DNA from: Paenibacillus protaetiae
Lineage (GTDB): Bacteria; Bacillota; Bacilli; Paenibacillales; Paenibacillaceae
NCBI RefSeq assembly: GCF_004135365.1
Contig: NZ_CP035492.1
Location: 806,001 to 870,000, forward strand
Length of the DNA: 64,000 nucleotides
Direction of reading: 5' to 3'
Shown here: piece by piece, positions 8,599 through 17,707 of the stretch
How the letters are laid out: every line of letters starts with the position of its first letter
Numbering within the stretch: position 1 is the stretch's first letter
Made by a program: the position numbers and the translations under genes
Notes under the pieces: model-generated
The model's input: the letters and a program-made list of their open reading frames with translations, nothing else
The model's database searches: none
Told to the model about the DNA's origin: nothing

Positions 8599-9930
8599 GT
8601 GTCACATACTCAACAAGTTACAGTCATAGGCGCTGGCCTGGCAGGCAGCGAAGCTGCATGGCAAATTGCGAATCAAGGCGTGCCGGTTATTTTATACGAG
8701 ATGCGCCCTGTCCGCCAGACGCCTGCGCATCATACGAAAAACTTCGCTGAGCTGGTATGCAGCAACAGCTTGCGGGCGAACGGCTTGACGAATGCGGTAG
8801 GCGTGTTAAAGGAAGAGATGCGCCGGCTGGAATCGCTTGTCATTGGCAGTGCCGACCGCAATGCAGTACCGGCAGGCGGTGCGCTAGCTGTTGACCGGGA
8901 TCTGTTTTCCGGCGAAATCACAAGGCTGCTGCATGATCACCCGCTTGTCGAAGTACGGAACGAGGAAGTTACGGAAATACCGCAGGACGGCATTGTCGTC
9001 ATTGCAACCGGCCCGCTGACGGCGCCGTCGTTGTCCGAGCAAATCCGCGGGTTGCTGGGCGAAGAATATTTTTATTTCTATGACGCAGCGGCTCCCATCA
9101 TTGAGAAAGACTCGATCGACATGAGCAAAGTGTATTTGGCTTCCCGTTATGATAAAGGCGAAGCGGCTTATTTGAATTGCCCGATGACGGAAGAGGAATT
9201 CGATGCTTTCCACGAGGCTCTTACGACAGCGGAAACCGCGGCGCTTAAGGAATTCGAGAAGGAAGTTTATTTTGAAGGCTGCATGCCGATTGAAGTAATG
9301 GCAAGCCGCGGCAAGCAGACGGTGCTGTTCGGGCCGATGAAGCCGGTTGGCCTTGTCAATCCGCACACCGGTAAACTGCCGTACGCCGTCATTCAGCTGC
9401 GCCAGGATAATGCGGCCGGCACGTTGTACAATATGGTAGGCTTCCAGACGCATTTGAAGTGGGGCGAGCAGAAGCGGGTGTTCTCGATGATTCCAGGCTT
9501 GGAAAATGCGGAATTTGTCCGTTACGGCGTCATGCACCGGAACACGTTCATTAATTCGCCGCAGCTGCTGCGTCCGACGTATCAAACGAAAAACAGGGAA
9601 AATTTATTTTTTGCAGGCCAGATGACCGGGGTGGAAGGTTATGTCGAATCCGCCGCTTCCGGTATGATTGCAGGCATTAACGCGGGCAGACTGGCGCGCG
9701 GCCTGGAGCCGGTGGTGCTGCCAGCAGACACGACGCTGGGCAGTATGGCGCATTATATTACAACAGCCGATTTCAAGCATTTTCAGCCGATGAATGCAAA
9801 CTTTGGACTTTTTCCGCCGCTGGAAAAACGGATCCGCAACAAAAAAGAGAAAAACGAAGCGATTGCAAATCGTGCTTTGGACAGCATCGAAGCGTTTAAA
9901 CAGCAGTTTTTAGCACCTGCTAATTCATAA
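8599..9930 (+). CDS. trmFO: Methylenetetrahydrofolate-tRNA-(uracil-5-)-methyltransferase TrmFO
   Basis: 443 residues. It makes 5-methyluridine at position 54 of tRNA using methylenetetrahydrofolate and FAD. The N-terminal FAD-binding Rossmann motif is [11 protein letters not shown] from residue 11. CSNSLRANG follows at about 50, and the C-terminal part has [18 protein letters not shown], both typical of this family (formerly Gid). The start is GTG 8599, with ATGGAGG 8-14 bases upstream. Only 36 bases separate it from hslV; the codV/xerC gene found here in B. subtilis is missing. Confidence 0.96.
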   Translation: MSHTQQVTVIGAGLAGSEAAWQIANQGVPVILYEMRPVRQTPAHHTKNFAELVCSNSLRANGLTNAVGVLKEEMRRLESLVIGSADRNAVPAGGALAVDRDLFSGEITRLLHDHPLVEVRNEEVTEIPQDGIVVIATGPLTAPSLSEQIRGLLGEEYFYFYDAAAPIIEKDSIDMSKVYLASRYDKGEAAYLNCPMTEEEFDAFHEALTTAETAALKEFEKEVYFEGCMPIEVMASRGKQTVLFGPMKPVGLVNPHTGKLPYAVIQLRQDNAAGTLYNMVGFQTHLKWGEQKRVFSMIPGLENAEFVRYGVMHRNTFINSPQLLRPTYQTKNRENLFFAGQMTGVEGYVESAASGMIAGINAGRLARGLEPVVLPADTTLGSMAHYITTADFKHFQPMNANFGLFPPLEKRIRNKKEKNEAIANRALDSIEAFKQQFLAPANS

Positions 9931-9966
9931 ATCAATTCGATTAGATCGGCAAAGGAGGCAGATGAG

Positions 9967-10512
9967 ATGGAAATGCAATTTCATGCCACAACGATATGCG
10001 CGATTCGCCATGAAGGCAAGGGTGCGATTGCGGGTGACGGCCAAGTTACCTTCGGCAACAGTATGGTAATGAAGAATACCGCCAAAAAAGTAAGAAGGCT
10101 GTACAGAGGGCAGGTTGTCGCCGGTTTTGCCGGTTCGGTTGCCGATGCGATCACGCTGTTCGAAAAGTTTGAAGCCAAACTGGAGGAGCATCACGGCAAC
10201 CTGCAAAGATCCGCAGTGGAACTTGCAAAAGAATGGCGCTCCGACCGGGTATTGCGCAAGCTGGAAGCGATGCTGCTCGTAATGGATAAAACCGGGCTGC
10301 TGCTCATTTCGGGCAACGGCGAAGTGATTGAGCCGGATGACGGTATATTGGCGATTGGTTCGGGCGGCAACTTTGCATTATCCGCCGCGCGTGCTCTGAA
10401 GCGCCATGCCCCTCAGATGGAAGCAAAAGATATGGCCCGTTCTTCACTGGAAATCGCTGCCGACATATGCGTATATACGAATCATAATATTATTGTTGAA
10501 GAGGTAGAATAG
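9967..10512 (+). CDS. hslV: ATP-dependent protease proteolytic subunit HslV (ClpQ/CodW)
   Basis: 181 residues; the peptidase of the two-component HslVU protease. The proteasome-like active site begins at the TT pair in [27 protein letters not shown], preceded by a seven-residue leader MEMQFHA. B. subtilis CodW has a similar leader but a Ser after Met that serves as nucleophile; here residue 2 is Glu, so a threonine exposed by leader removal is the likely nucleophile (inference). AAAGGAGGC lies 8 bases before ATG 9967; ATG 9973 is an alternative. hslU follows after 27 bases. Confidence 0.95.
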   Translation: MEMQFHATTICAIRHEGKGAIAGDGQVTFGNSMVMKNTAKKVRRLYRGQVVAGFAGSVADAITLFEKFEAKLEEHHGNLQRSAVELAKEWRSDRVLRKLEAMLLVMDKTGLLLISGNGEVIEPDDGILAIGSGGNFALSAARALKRHAPQMEAKDMARSSLEIAADICVYTNHNIIVEEVE

Positions 10513-10539
10513 CGAACGATAGAGACGGAGGGGAATTTG

Positions 10540-11940
10540 ATGGTGAATGATGGATGGACGCCCAGGCAAATCGTAGCCGAGCTGGATAAGTATATCGTAG
10601 GACAAAAGCAAGCTAAACGTTCAGTAGCCATTGCGCTTCGCAACCGATACCGCAGAAGCAAGCTGGATGAAGCGTTAAGGGACGAAATCGTTCCGAAAAA
10701 TATTTTGATGATCGGGCCAACCGGTGTCGGCAAAACGGAAATTGCCCGCCGTCTCGCCAAGCTGGTGAAAGCGCCTTTCGTCAAGCTGGAAGCCACCAAG
10801 TTTACGGAGGTCGGCTACGTTGGCCGCGACGTAGAATCGATGGTCCGCGATCTGGTGGAAACTTCGATACGTATGGTTCGGGAAGAAAAAACGGAGAAGG
10901 TGAAAGACAAAGCGGAGTCGATGGCCAATGAGCGGTTAGTGGCGCTGCTTGTGCCGGCAGCGGCCAAATCGAAGTCGCAAAAAAATCCGTTCGAAATGCT
11001 GTTTGGCAATAACGGTTCGTCTAAAGAGGAAGAGGAGCAGCCGGAGCAGGATCAATCGGTTTTGCAAAAACGTTCGCAAGTGAAAAAGGATTTGGCGGCC
11101 GGTCTGCTTGAAAATGAAGTGGTCGAAATTGAAGTGGAAGACGCGGCTCCTAATATGCTGGATATGCTCGGCGGTCAAGGGCCGGAAGGCATGGGGATGA
11201 ACCTGCAGGAAATGTTCGGCCAGTTTATGCCGAAAAAAACAAAAAAGCGGAAGCTTCCAATTAAAGAAGCGCGCAAAGTATTAACGCAAGAAGAAGCGAA
11301 CAAGCTTATTAATATGGACGACGTCATATCGGAATCCGTAGCGCGTGCAGAGCAGTCCGGCATTATTTTCATCGATGAGATCGATAAAATCGCAAGCCCT
11401 TCGAAAGGGTCCGGCCCGGATGTATCCCGCGAAGGCGTGCAGCGCGACATTCTGCCTATTGTAGAAGGTTCCACTGTAATGACCAAATACGGCCCGGTAC
11501 GAACGGATTACGTGCTGTTTATCGCAGCCGGAGCGTTCCATATTGCAAAGCCGTCCGACCTTATTCCGGAGCTTCAAGGCCGCTTCCCGATTCGGGTTGA
11601 ACTAACAAGCTTGACGCTGGACGATTTTGTGAGCATACTAACAGAGCCGAAAAATGCGTTAACAAAGCAATACGCGGCGCTGCTCGCTACGGAAGGCATC
11701 GAAATCGAGTTTTCGGCTGATGCAATCCGGGAGCTTGCTTCAATCGCAGCCGAAGTGAATCGGAATATGGAAAACATCGGCGCAAGACGCCTTCATACGA
11801 TTTTGGAAAAACTGTTGGAAGATCTGTCGTTTGAAGCGCCGGATATTACACTCGAGCATATGACCATAACGCCGGAATATGTTCGCGAGAAGCTAGGAAG
11901 TATTGCCAAGGACCGCGATTTAAGTCAATATATATTGTAG
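10540..11940 (+). CDS. hslU: ATP-dependent protease ATPase subunit HslU (ClpY)
   Basis: 466 residues; AAA+ unfoldase that feeds HslV. Walker A GPTGVGKT is at 59-66, the pore motif GYVG at about 93-96, and Walker B IIFIDEID at 276-283. The intermediate (I) domain, about 110-245, is rich in charged residues ([10 protein letters not shown]). The tail DRDLSQYIL matches the C-terminal HslU peptide that inserts into HslV. ATG 10540 is preferred to the adjacent TTG 10537; GGAGGGG lies about 6 bases upstream. Confidence 0.96.
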   Translation: MVNDGWTPRQIVAELDKYIVGQKQAKRSVAIALRNRYRRSKLDEALRDEIVPKNILMIGPTGVGKTEIARRLAKLVKAPFVKLEATKFTEVGYVGRDVESMVRDLVETSIRMVREEKTEKVKDKAESMANERLVALLVPAAAKSKSQKNPFEMLFGNNGSSKEEEEQPEQDQSVLQKRSQVKKDLAAGLLENEVVEIEVEDAAPNMLDMLGGQGPEGMGMNLQEMFGQFMPKKTKKRKLPIKEARKVLTQEEANKLINMDDVISESVARAEQSGIIFIDEIDKIASPSKGSGPDVSREGVQRDILPIVEGSTVMTKYGPVRTDYVLFIAAGAFHIAKPSDLIPELQGRFPIRVELTSLTLDDFVSILTEPKNALTKQYAALLATEGIEIEFSADAIRELASIAAEVNRNMENIGARRLHTILEKLLEDLSFEAPDITLEHMTITPEYVREKLGSIAKDRDLSQYIL

Positions 11941-11952
11941 CTTCTATGGCAG

Positions 11953-12043
11953 ACAAAGCGTTACAGCCGCTTGGGCCGTAACGCTTTGTAGCGGAACAAA
12001 AGCAAAGCCTCACAGCAATCGTTAGGCTTTGCTTTTGTTCCGC
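11953..12043 (+). other. Two adjacent long hairpins in the hslU-codY spacer
   Basis: A perfect 12-bp stem ACAAAGCGTTAC/GTAACGCTTTGT (11953-11964 and 11978-11989, loop 13) is followed one base later by a perfect 20-bp stem (11991-12010 and 12024-12043, loop 13). The left arm of the second reads GCGGAACAAAAGCAAAGCCT. No T run follows either one, and codY starts 30 bases after the second. The layout repeats that of the topA-trmFO spacer. Confidence 0.7.
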
Positions 12044-12073
12044 TTGGCGGGATTAGTTTTGGGAGGCAGTAGC

Positions 12074-12844
12074 ATGACATTACTTACAAAAACAAGAACA
12101 TTAAACAGGCTCCTTCAGCGCGCAGCCGGAAAGCCGCTCAGCTTCCGGGAAATGGCGGAGGTGCTCTGCAGCACGATACAATCTAATGTGTTTGTCGTCA
12201 GCCGTAAGGGGAAAATTCTAGGCTGTGCAGCGGTGCAAGCGTTCGACCATGACGCTTTGCGCGCCATGTCGACGGACGAGCTCCGTTTTCCGCTGGCGAG
12301 CAACCAGCGTTTTCTCGAGATGCAGGAGGCGGTGACCAATGTGTCCCCGGATTCCGGTGTATCGGAATCTTTCGCCGTGCTTGGCGAACAGGAAATTATG
12401 ACCGTCGTGCCGATTACAGGCGGCGGTGCACGCTTAGGCACGCTTGTGTTAACCCGCCGCAACGGCGGATTCGACGATGATGATCTGGTATTGGCCGAAT
12501 ATGGCTCTACGATCGTTGGCATGGAAATTTTGCGCGAGCGGGCGGATGAGATCGAACAGGAGGCCCGCAGCCGGGCTGCCGTTTCGGTGGCGATTGGCTC
12601 ATTGTCGTTCAGCGAACTGGAAGCTGTGGAGCATATATTTGAAGAGCTGGACGGGAAAGAAGGCTTGCTGGTCGCATCCAAAATTGCCGACCGGGTAGGC
12701 ATCACACGTTCAGTTATTGTAAATGCCCTCCGGAAATTGGAAAGCGCCGGTGTCATTGAGACTAGGTCGCTAGGTATGAAAGGCACTTACATTAAAATAC
12801 TGAACAGCCAGCTTCTAACTGAACTTGAGAAAATGAAAATGTAA
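12074..12844 (+). CDS. codY: GTP-sensing global transcriptional repressor CodY
   Basis: 256 residues, close to the usual 259. CodY senses branched-chain amino acids and GTP and represses starvation genes, including the fla/che operon in B. subtilis. The N-terminal GAF sensor runs from about 1 to 155 ([21 protein letters not shown], then the ligand region around [13 protein letters not shown]). A linker helix leads to the winged helix, whose recognition part [20 protein letters not shown] is near 200-220 and is nearly invariant in the family. ATG 12074 is chosen for family agreement and the TTTTGGGAGG upstream; the frame extends 15 codons further. It lies directly before flgB, a likely target. 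Confidence 0.97.
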   Translation: MTLLTKTRTLNRLLQRAAGKPLSFREMAEVLCSTIQSNVFVVSRKGKILGCAAVQAFDHDALRAMSTDELRFPLASNQRFLEMQEAVTNVSPDSGVSESFAVLGEQEIMTVVPITGGGARLGTLVLTRRNGGFDDDDLVLAEYGSTIVGMEILRERADEIEQEARSRAAVSVAIGSLSFSELEAVEHIFEELDGKEGLLVASKIADRVGITRSVIVNALRKLESAGVIETRSLGMKGTYIKILNSQLLTELEKMKM

Positions 12845-12877
12845 ATTGGGTATATTAACCTATTTACAGCATCCTTT

Positions 12878-12906
12878 AGCCCCATCTCCTAAGATGGGGC
12901 TTTTTT
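12878..12906 (+). terminator. Intrinsic terminator after codY
   Basis: A perfect 10-bp stem AGCCCCATCT/AGATGGGGCT (12878-12887 and 12892-12901) with a 4-base loop and a T run to 12906. It separates codY from the flagellar genes. Confidence 0.92.
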
Positions 12907-12917
12907 CATATTGTAAT

Positions 12918-12964
12918 AATTTAGGAAATTCAGGAATATAGTCATGTCGGCAAATATCGACATG
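12918..12964 (+). promoter_or_regulatory. Candidate operators upstream of the fla/che operon
   Basis: Two dyads lie between the codY terminator and flgB. AATTTAGGAAATT (12918-12930) resembles a shortened CodY box but fits the 15-base consensus poorly. CATGTCG (12943-12949) and CGACATG (12958-12964) form a perfect 7-bp inverted repeat with 8 bases between. I find no sigma-A or sigma-D promoter of good quality here, so the operon start is not placed. Confidence 0.3.
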
Positions 12965-13069
12965 TCTGTCTCATTTTCTTCATTTTTTCTTGTCGAATTA
13001 GGAAGGAATGGGCAGGAAAATGTTGAATAGGTAAGTATTACTCAATTATTTGGAAAGTGGTGAAAGTAC

Positions 13070-13479
13070 GTGAATTTGCTAAATGGCGCCGCATTTCAAA
13101 GGATGGAAGGTGCGGTAAAAGCTGCAGAAATGCGACAGCAAGTGATTTCTAACAATGTAGCGAACGCCGATACGCCTAATTTCAAACGTTCCGAGCTCGT
13201 ATTTGAGGAAATGTTAAAGCAGGAAATGGGGGGAATAACGTACAGCTTGCAGGAAATCGGACGGATGCCCGTCATATTCCAATTGGACCAAATCAAACAG
13301 CAGTCCCTGATGCTAAACTCGTAACCGATCAGAATACGATCATAGGCAATAACGGTAACAATGTGGACATTGACCGGGAAATGTCACTGCTCGCCAAAAA
13401 CCAATTGTCCTATAACTTCTATATCCAGCAAATTAATCACGACGTGACTATGATGAGAACGGCAATCGGAGGTGCATAA
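13070..13479 (+). pseudogene. flgB: Flagellar basal-body rod protein FlgB, frameshifted at a G6 tract
   Basis: The GTG at 13070 opens a frame with the FlgB start (MRQQVISNNVANADTPNFKR) that runs off at a stop at 13322-13324 after 84 codons. The missing half continues in the -1 frame from the G6 run at 13228-13233: GNRTDARHIPIG, then NNVDIDREMSLLAKNQL and a tail ending MMRTAIGGA, stop 13477-13479. With seven G the product would be 136 residues, the normal FlgB length. Both halves look fully conserved, so the break is recent, a sequencing error, or bypassed by slippage; ATG GGG GGA is also a possible slippery site. FlgB forms the proximal rod with FlgC. The gene heads the operon, and flgC starts 2 bases after it. 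Confidence 0.85.
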
Positions 13480-13481
13480 GC

Positions 13482-13937
13482 TTGAATATTAATTTTGGCT
13501 TCGATATCAGCTCTTCCGCGCTTACGGCGCAGCGCCTGCGAATGGACGTGATCTCGTCGAACATCGCCAACGCCGAAACAACCCGTGCTTCGTATGTCAA
13601 CGGCCAATATCAGCCTTATAAGCGGAAAGAGGTTGTTTTTGCCCCGATGCAGCAAAGCTTCTCCGACGTGCTGGCGGGTCAGATGAACGGAAATAGTTCT
13701 CCGGGCCAAGGGCTTCGAGTCGCCCAAATTAAAGAAGACAATGCTCCTTTTAAACTGGAATACAATCCTTCCCATCCCGATGCTAATGCAGATGGCTATG
13801 TCCTGATGCCAAATGTGGATGTGACCAAAGAAATGGTCGATATGATCTCCGCATCCCGGTCCTATGAGGCCAATGTAACGGCGCTTAACGCATCGAAAGC
13901 GATGTTCTCCAAAGCGCTGGAAATCGGAAGCAAATAA
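13482..13937 (+). CDS. flgC: Flagellar basal-body rod protein FlgC
   Basis: 151 residues; proximal rod subunit. The N-terminal rod signature is SALTAQRLRMDVISSNIANAET, and the C-terminal helix reads VDMISASRSYEANVTALNASKAM, the pair of helices typical of axial proteins. The start is TTG 13482, with GGAGGTG 7-13 bases upstream inside the end of flgB, which suggests coupled translation. fliE follows after 27 bases. Confidence 0.95.
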   Translation: MNINFGFDISSSALTAQRLRMDVISSNIANAETTRASYVNGQYQPYKRKEVVFAPMQQSFSDVLAGQMNGNSSPGQGLRVAQIKEDNAPFKLEYNPSHPDANADGYVLMPNVDVTKEMVDMISASRSYEANVTALNASKAMFSKALEIGSK

Positions 13938-13964
13938 TACGGTGTCTGAAAGGAACGGAACAGC

Positions 13965-14267
13965 ATGATACAAGCACTTGCATTAAACCAGGCAGTCCCT
14001 GTTCAAAAACAAGCCGCTTCCCTTGTGCAATCAACGCCAGCGGAATTGAGCCAGTCATTTGGCGACTATTTGCAGAAGGCGCTTGACGGAGTCGGCGCTC
14101 AGGAGCAAAACGTACATACCTTAAATGATAACTACTTAGTCGGAAAGGCAAGCGTTACGGATGTGCTTATCGCCACTCAACAGGCAGAGCTCAGTTTGCA
14201 GCTTACCTCACAAATCCGCAATAAAGTAATTGACGCATATCAAGAGATCATGCGGATGCAAATCTAA
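13965..14267 (+). CDS. fliE: Flagellar hook-basal body complex protein FliE
   Basis: 100 residues; joins the MS ring to the rod. The conserved C-terminal half has LNDNYLVGKASVTDVLIATQ followed by SLQLTSQIRNKVIDAYQEIMRMQI, the hallmark of FliE. The N-terminal part (AELSQSFGDYLQKALDGV) is also family-like. Start ATG 13965 with AAAGGAACGG upstream. Position between flgC and fliF is standard. Confidence 0.95.
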   Translation: MIQALALNQAVPVQKQAASLVQSTPAELSQSFGDYLQKALDGVGAQEQNVHTLNDNYLVGKASVTDVLIATQQAELSLQLTSQIRNKVIDAYQEIMRMQI

Positions 14268-14305
14268 CAGATGGACTTGGTATAGTATTTGGGTGAGGTG
14301 ACAAC

Positions 14306-15871
14306 GTGAACGAAAAAATTGCCCAGTATCGCGGCAGGCTGACGCAGTTTTGGAGCCAAATGGGCAAAAAGCAAAAGCTGTGGCTTGGCGCATCCTTAGG
14401 CGTACTGATCATTGCCATTATATTATTGACTTACATATTTACGAGAACCGAATATGAAATCGCGTTCCAAAACCTGGATTCCACCGATGCATCGGCCATT
14501 ATGAACTATTTGGACAGCAATGGCATTCCGTATAAGCTTGAAGGCGGCGGAACAAGCATCTCGGTGCCAAGCAGCGCAGCAACTCGCGCGAAGGTGAACG
14601 TCGGATCGCTTGGACTTGTGCAAAACGGCTCGATCGGCTTTGAAGCGTTCGACACCGGCAGCTCGCAATTCGGGATGACGGAAAATGAATTTAATGTCAA
14701 ATATTTAAATTCTTTGGACGGAGAAGTTCAACGGCTGTTGAACGCGATGCAAGGCGTGCAGCAATCCCATGTTTTAATCAATTTGCCGGAAGACAGCGTG
14801 TTTCTGTCGACGGAAGATAAACGGGGGGCTTCTGCATCCATTACGTTGAAATTTGTAAACGGCTATACGCCAACGCAAAAAGAAATCGACGGTTATTATA
14901 ATCTCGTCAAAACCGCTGTGCCTGACTTGGCGATCGAGGATATTACAATCTCCAGTCCCAAAGGCGAGCTGTTGGCTTCCGAAGACGGAGCGGTATCTTC
15001 CTCCAACACAGATGCGGTTGACGCCCAGTTCAAAATTCAAAAGAAATACGAAACGGACTTGAAAAACAATATCGCACAGTTTCTTGGTCCTATCGTCGGT
15101 TCGGATAACCTGGTCATCAGCGTTACGAGCAGCATGAACTTTGACAAGAAGACAACGGAAGAAAATTTGGTTAAGCCGCTGGATAATAACAATAACAACG
15201 GCATTATTATCAGCGAGCAGAACGAAACATCGTCTTCCACCGGCGGAAGCGGCGCTGCAGGCGGCGTAGCCGGAACCGGCGAATCGGATGTGGCGAACTA
15301 TACGGATAATTCGCAGTCGGGCAATTCGTCTTCCGAAAGCAGCTCGCAGATTACTAATTATGAAGTCAACCGGATCAATAACAAAATCGACTCCGCTCCA
15401 TACGCGCTGAAAGATTTGTCGATTAGTGTAGGCATTGAGCAAAGCAAGCTGTCAGGCACGGCTAAGGATGAAATTACTTCCTATTTGCAGTCGCTTGTTC
15501 GCGCCCAGCTCGCCGACTCCGGCCAAGACTTGACCAATGCGGCGCTCGTAAACAGCAAAGTATCGGTAATCGCCCAAACGTTTGCGCAGTCCGGCGAAAC
15601 TTCATCGGCGAAGACGCTTTCGACGCCATGGATGATCGGAATTGGCGCTGCCGCTCTTGCTGTAATCGGCGGCCTTGTTGTAGCAGTTGCAAGACGGCGC
15701 AAAAAACCGGAAGAAGTCATCGAATTCGAACCGCCGGCAAAAGTCGAATATCCTACGCTTGATTTTGAGAGCACCGGCGATAATCAGGCTCGCAAAAATC
15801 TTGAAACGCTGGCCAAACGCAAGCCGGAAGAATTCGTTAATCTTCTTCGCACCTGGCTTGTGGAGGAATAG
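14306..15871 (+). CDS. fliF: Flagellar M-ring protein FliF
   Basis: 521 residues; forms the MS ring in the inner membrane. One membrane segment lies at about 25-45 (LWLGASLGVLIIAIILLTYI) and a second near 445-465 (WMIGIGAAALAVIGGLVVAV). Ring-building domains lie between them, beginning EIAFQNLDSTDASAIMNYL, with a Ser/Gly/Asn-rich loop near 310-345. The tail LLRTWLVEE is the FliG-binding end. GTG 14306 is the start, with GGGTGAGGTG upstream. Confidence 0.96.
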   Translation: MNEKIAQYRGRLTQFWSQMGKKQKLWLGASLGVLIIAIILLTYIFTRTEYEIAFQNLDSTDASAIMNYLDSNGIPYKLEGGGTSISVPSSAATRAKVNVGSLGLVQNGSIGFEAFDTGSSQFGMTENEFNVKYLNSLDGEVQRLLNAMQGVQQSHVLINLPEDSVFLSTEDKRGASASITLKFVNGYTPTQKEIDGYYNLVKTAVPDLAIEDITISSPKGELLASEDGAVSSSNTDAVDAQFKIQKKYETDLKNNIAQFLGPIVGSDNLVISVTSSMNFDKKTTEENLVKPLDNNNNNGIIISEQNETSSSTGGSGAAGGVAGTGESDVANYTDNSQSGNSSSESSSQITNYEVNRINNKIDSAPYALKDLSISVGIEQSKLSGTAKDEITSYLQSLVRAQLADSGQDLTNAALVNSKVSVIAQTFAQSGETSSAKTLSTPWMIGIGAAALAVIGGLVVAVARRRKKPEEVIEFEPPAKVEYPTLDFESTGDNQARKNLETLAKRKPEEFVNLLRTWLVEE

Positions 15872-15882
15872 AGGTGGTTCAA

Positions 15883-16896
15883 ATGTCCAAGAACATGCAA
15901 GGCCTAAGCGGCAGGCAAAAAGCTGCCATATTGCTAATCACACTGGGCCCGGAGGTGTCGGCACAAATCTTCAAGCATTTGCATGAAGAAGAAATCGAGC
16001 AATTAACGCTCGAAATTGCGAACGTCCGAAAGGTGGATAGCGCTGAACGGGAAAGCATCCTTAGCGAATTTCATCAGATTTGCATGGCCCAGGAATATAT
16101 TACGCAAGGCGGTATCAGCTACGCCAAAGATATATTGGAAAAAGCGCTTGGCGAGCAAAAAGCGGTGGAAGTGATCAACCGTCTGACAGCTACGCTCCAA
16201 GTAAGGCCGTTTGATTTCGCCCGCAAAGCGGAACCGACACAAATTTTAAACTTTATTCAAAACGAGAATTCTCAAACCATCGCACTCGTTCTTTCTTATT
16301 TGCAATCGGAGCAGGCATCGCATATTCTTTCTTCTTTGCCGCAAGACAAGCAAGCGGACGTTGCGCGCCGCGTTGCATTGATGAATAGCACATCTCCGGA
16401 AGTGATTTCACAAGTGGAGCGCATTTTGGAACAAAAGCTGTCCGCAACGGTTACTCAGGATTACACCAATGCTGGCGGCATCGATTCCATTGTTCAAATT
16501 TTGAACGGGGTCGACCGCGGCACGGAACGCACCATTCTCGATGCGCTTGAAATCCAGGATCCGGAGCTTGCGGAAGAAATCAAAAAACGGATGTTTGTAT
16601 TCGAAGATATCGTCAATATCGACAACCGTTCCATTCAACGGATTATCCGCGATATCGAAAATGCCGATCTGCAGCTTGCACTCAAAGTGGCAAGCGAAGA
16701 AGTGCGCGAAGCGATCTTCCGCAATATGTCGAAACGAATGTCCGAAACATTCAAGGAAGAAATGGAGTTCATGGGACCTGTACGGCTGCGTGACGTCGAG
16801 GAAGCTCAGACCCGTATCGTCGCTACGATCCGCAGGCTAGAAGAAGCCGGGGAGATCATTATCGCCCGCGGCGGAGGAGATGACATCATTGTCTAA
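15883..16896 (+). CDS. fliG: Flagellar motor switch protein FliG
   Basis: 337 residues; couples the rotor to the stator. N-terminal part GLSGRQKAAILLITLGPEVSAQIF binds FliF. The middle domain has an EHPQ-like position (ENSQTIALVLSYL), and the C-terminal charged torque helix region reads NIDNRSIQRIIRDIENADL and RLRDVEEAQTRIVATIRRLE. ATG 15883 is chosen over the GTG at 15874 because AGAGGTGG sits about 6 bases before it. The end overlaps fliH. Confidence 0.96.
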   Translation: MSKNMQGLSGRQKAAILLITLGPEVSAQIFKHLHEEEIEQLTLEIANVRKVDSAERESILSEFHQICMAQEYITQGGISYAKDILEKALGEQKAVEVINRLTATLQVRPFDFARKAEPTQILNFIQNENSQTIALVLSYLQSEQASHILSSLPQDKQADVARRVALMNSTSPEVISQVERILEQKLSATVTQDYTNAGGIDSIVQILNGVDRGTERTILDALEIQDPELAEEIKKRMFVFEDIVNIDNRSIQRIIRDIENADLQLALKVASEEVREAIFRNMSKRMSETFKEEMEFMGPVRLRDVEEAQTRIVATIRRLEEAGEIIIARGGGDDIIV

Positions 16897-17707
16897 TCTG
16901 ATCAAATCCTCCCATGTCATTCCGCTTGAGCAGCTCAAAGTGCTTCAAGCGCTTAGACAAGCTTCTTATCAGATTCAGCATGAACAGCCGGTTGTACCGT
17001 CCGAAGAGCCGTCGCCCGATCAGGCAACGATTGCGCTTCGCGATCAAATTTTAAATGACGCCGAATCGGTGGCCAAAGACAAAATTACCGAAGCGGACCG
17101 AATCAGCGGACAAATGCTTCAGGATGCCAAAGCTCAAATCGATTCCTGGTGGGAGCAGAAGCGGGCGGAGGATGAAGCCCAGTTTGAAGCTTCCAGGCAA
17201 TCGGGTTATGAACAAGGCTACCGCGAAGGAGCAGCAGCGGCGGAAGCCGAGCTGCGGGCTGCATGGGAGCATAAGCTGTCCGAAGCTGCCGCATTATTGG
17301 AAGCCGCTTATGAGATGCGTGAACAAATCATTCAGGAAGCGGAGCCATTTCTGGTCGATCTCAGCTGCTCGATTGCAGGGAAAATCATCGGCACGCATTT
17401 TAACGAAATGCCTGAACTGGCTACACAGCTTATCGTTAATGCTTTATCGCGCCGGCGGGAGCAAGGCGTCATTACGTTATGTGTTGCGCCTGGCCAGCTA
17501 GCGTTTGTACAAGCGGCTCGTGACGAGCTGCAGCTCGCTATCGACTCGCAGGCCGAGCTTCAAATCATTCCCGATCCGAAAGTGGCGGATCACGGCTGCG
17601 TTATCCGGTCGGCATACGGCAGCGTTGACGCCCGCATTGATACCCAGCTTTCCGAAATTAAGAAAGAGCTGCTGCTGCTTGCTCACCAAGGCAGGGATGA
17701 AGCGTGA
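16889..17707 (+). CDS. fliH: Flagellar assembly protein FliH
   Basis: About 272 residues; regulator and stalk of the FliI ATPase. A long charged coiled-coil region includes QSGYEQGYREGAAAAEAELRAAWE (about 110-133), typical FliH, and the C-terminal V-ATPase-E-like domain includes DLSCSIAGKIIG and RSAYGSVDARIDTQLSEI. The start is uncertain: TTG 16889 (MSNLIKSSHVI) sits 11 bases after GGAGG, while ATG 16880 is only 2 bases from it. fliI starts inside its stop (GTGA). Confidence 0.9.
   Translation: MSNLIKSSHVIPLEQLKVLQALRQASYQIQHEQPVVPSEEPSPDQATIALRDQILNDAESVAKDKITEADRISGQMLQDAKAQIDSWWEQKRAEDEAQFEASRQSGYEQGYREGAAAAEAELRAAWEHKLSEAAALLEAAYEMREQIIQEAEPFLVDLSCSIAGKIIGTHFNEMPELATQLIVNALSRRREQGVITLCVAPGQLAFVQAARDELQLAIDSQAELQIIPDPKVADHGCVIRSAYGSVDARIDTQLSEIKKELLLLAHQGRDEA

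Noticed and set aside
12918-12930. AATTTAGGAAATT as a true CodY box
   Set aside because: It is two bases shorter than the 15-base box and about six positions mismatch when aligned; kept only as a weak candidate.
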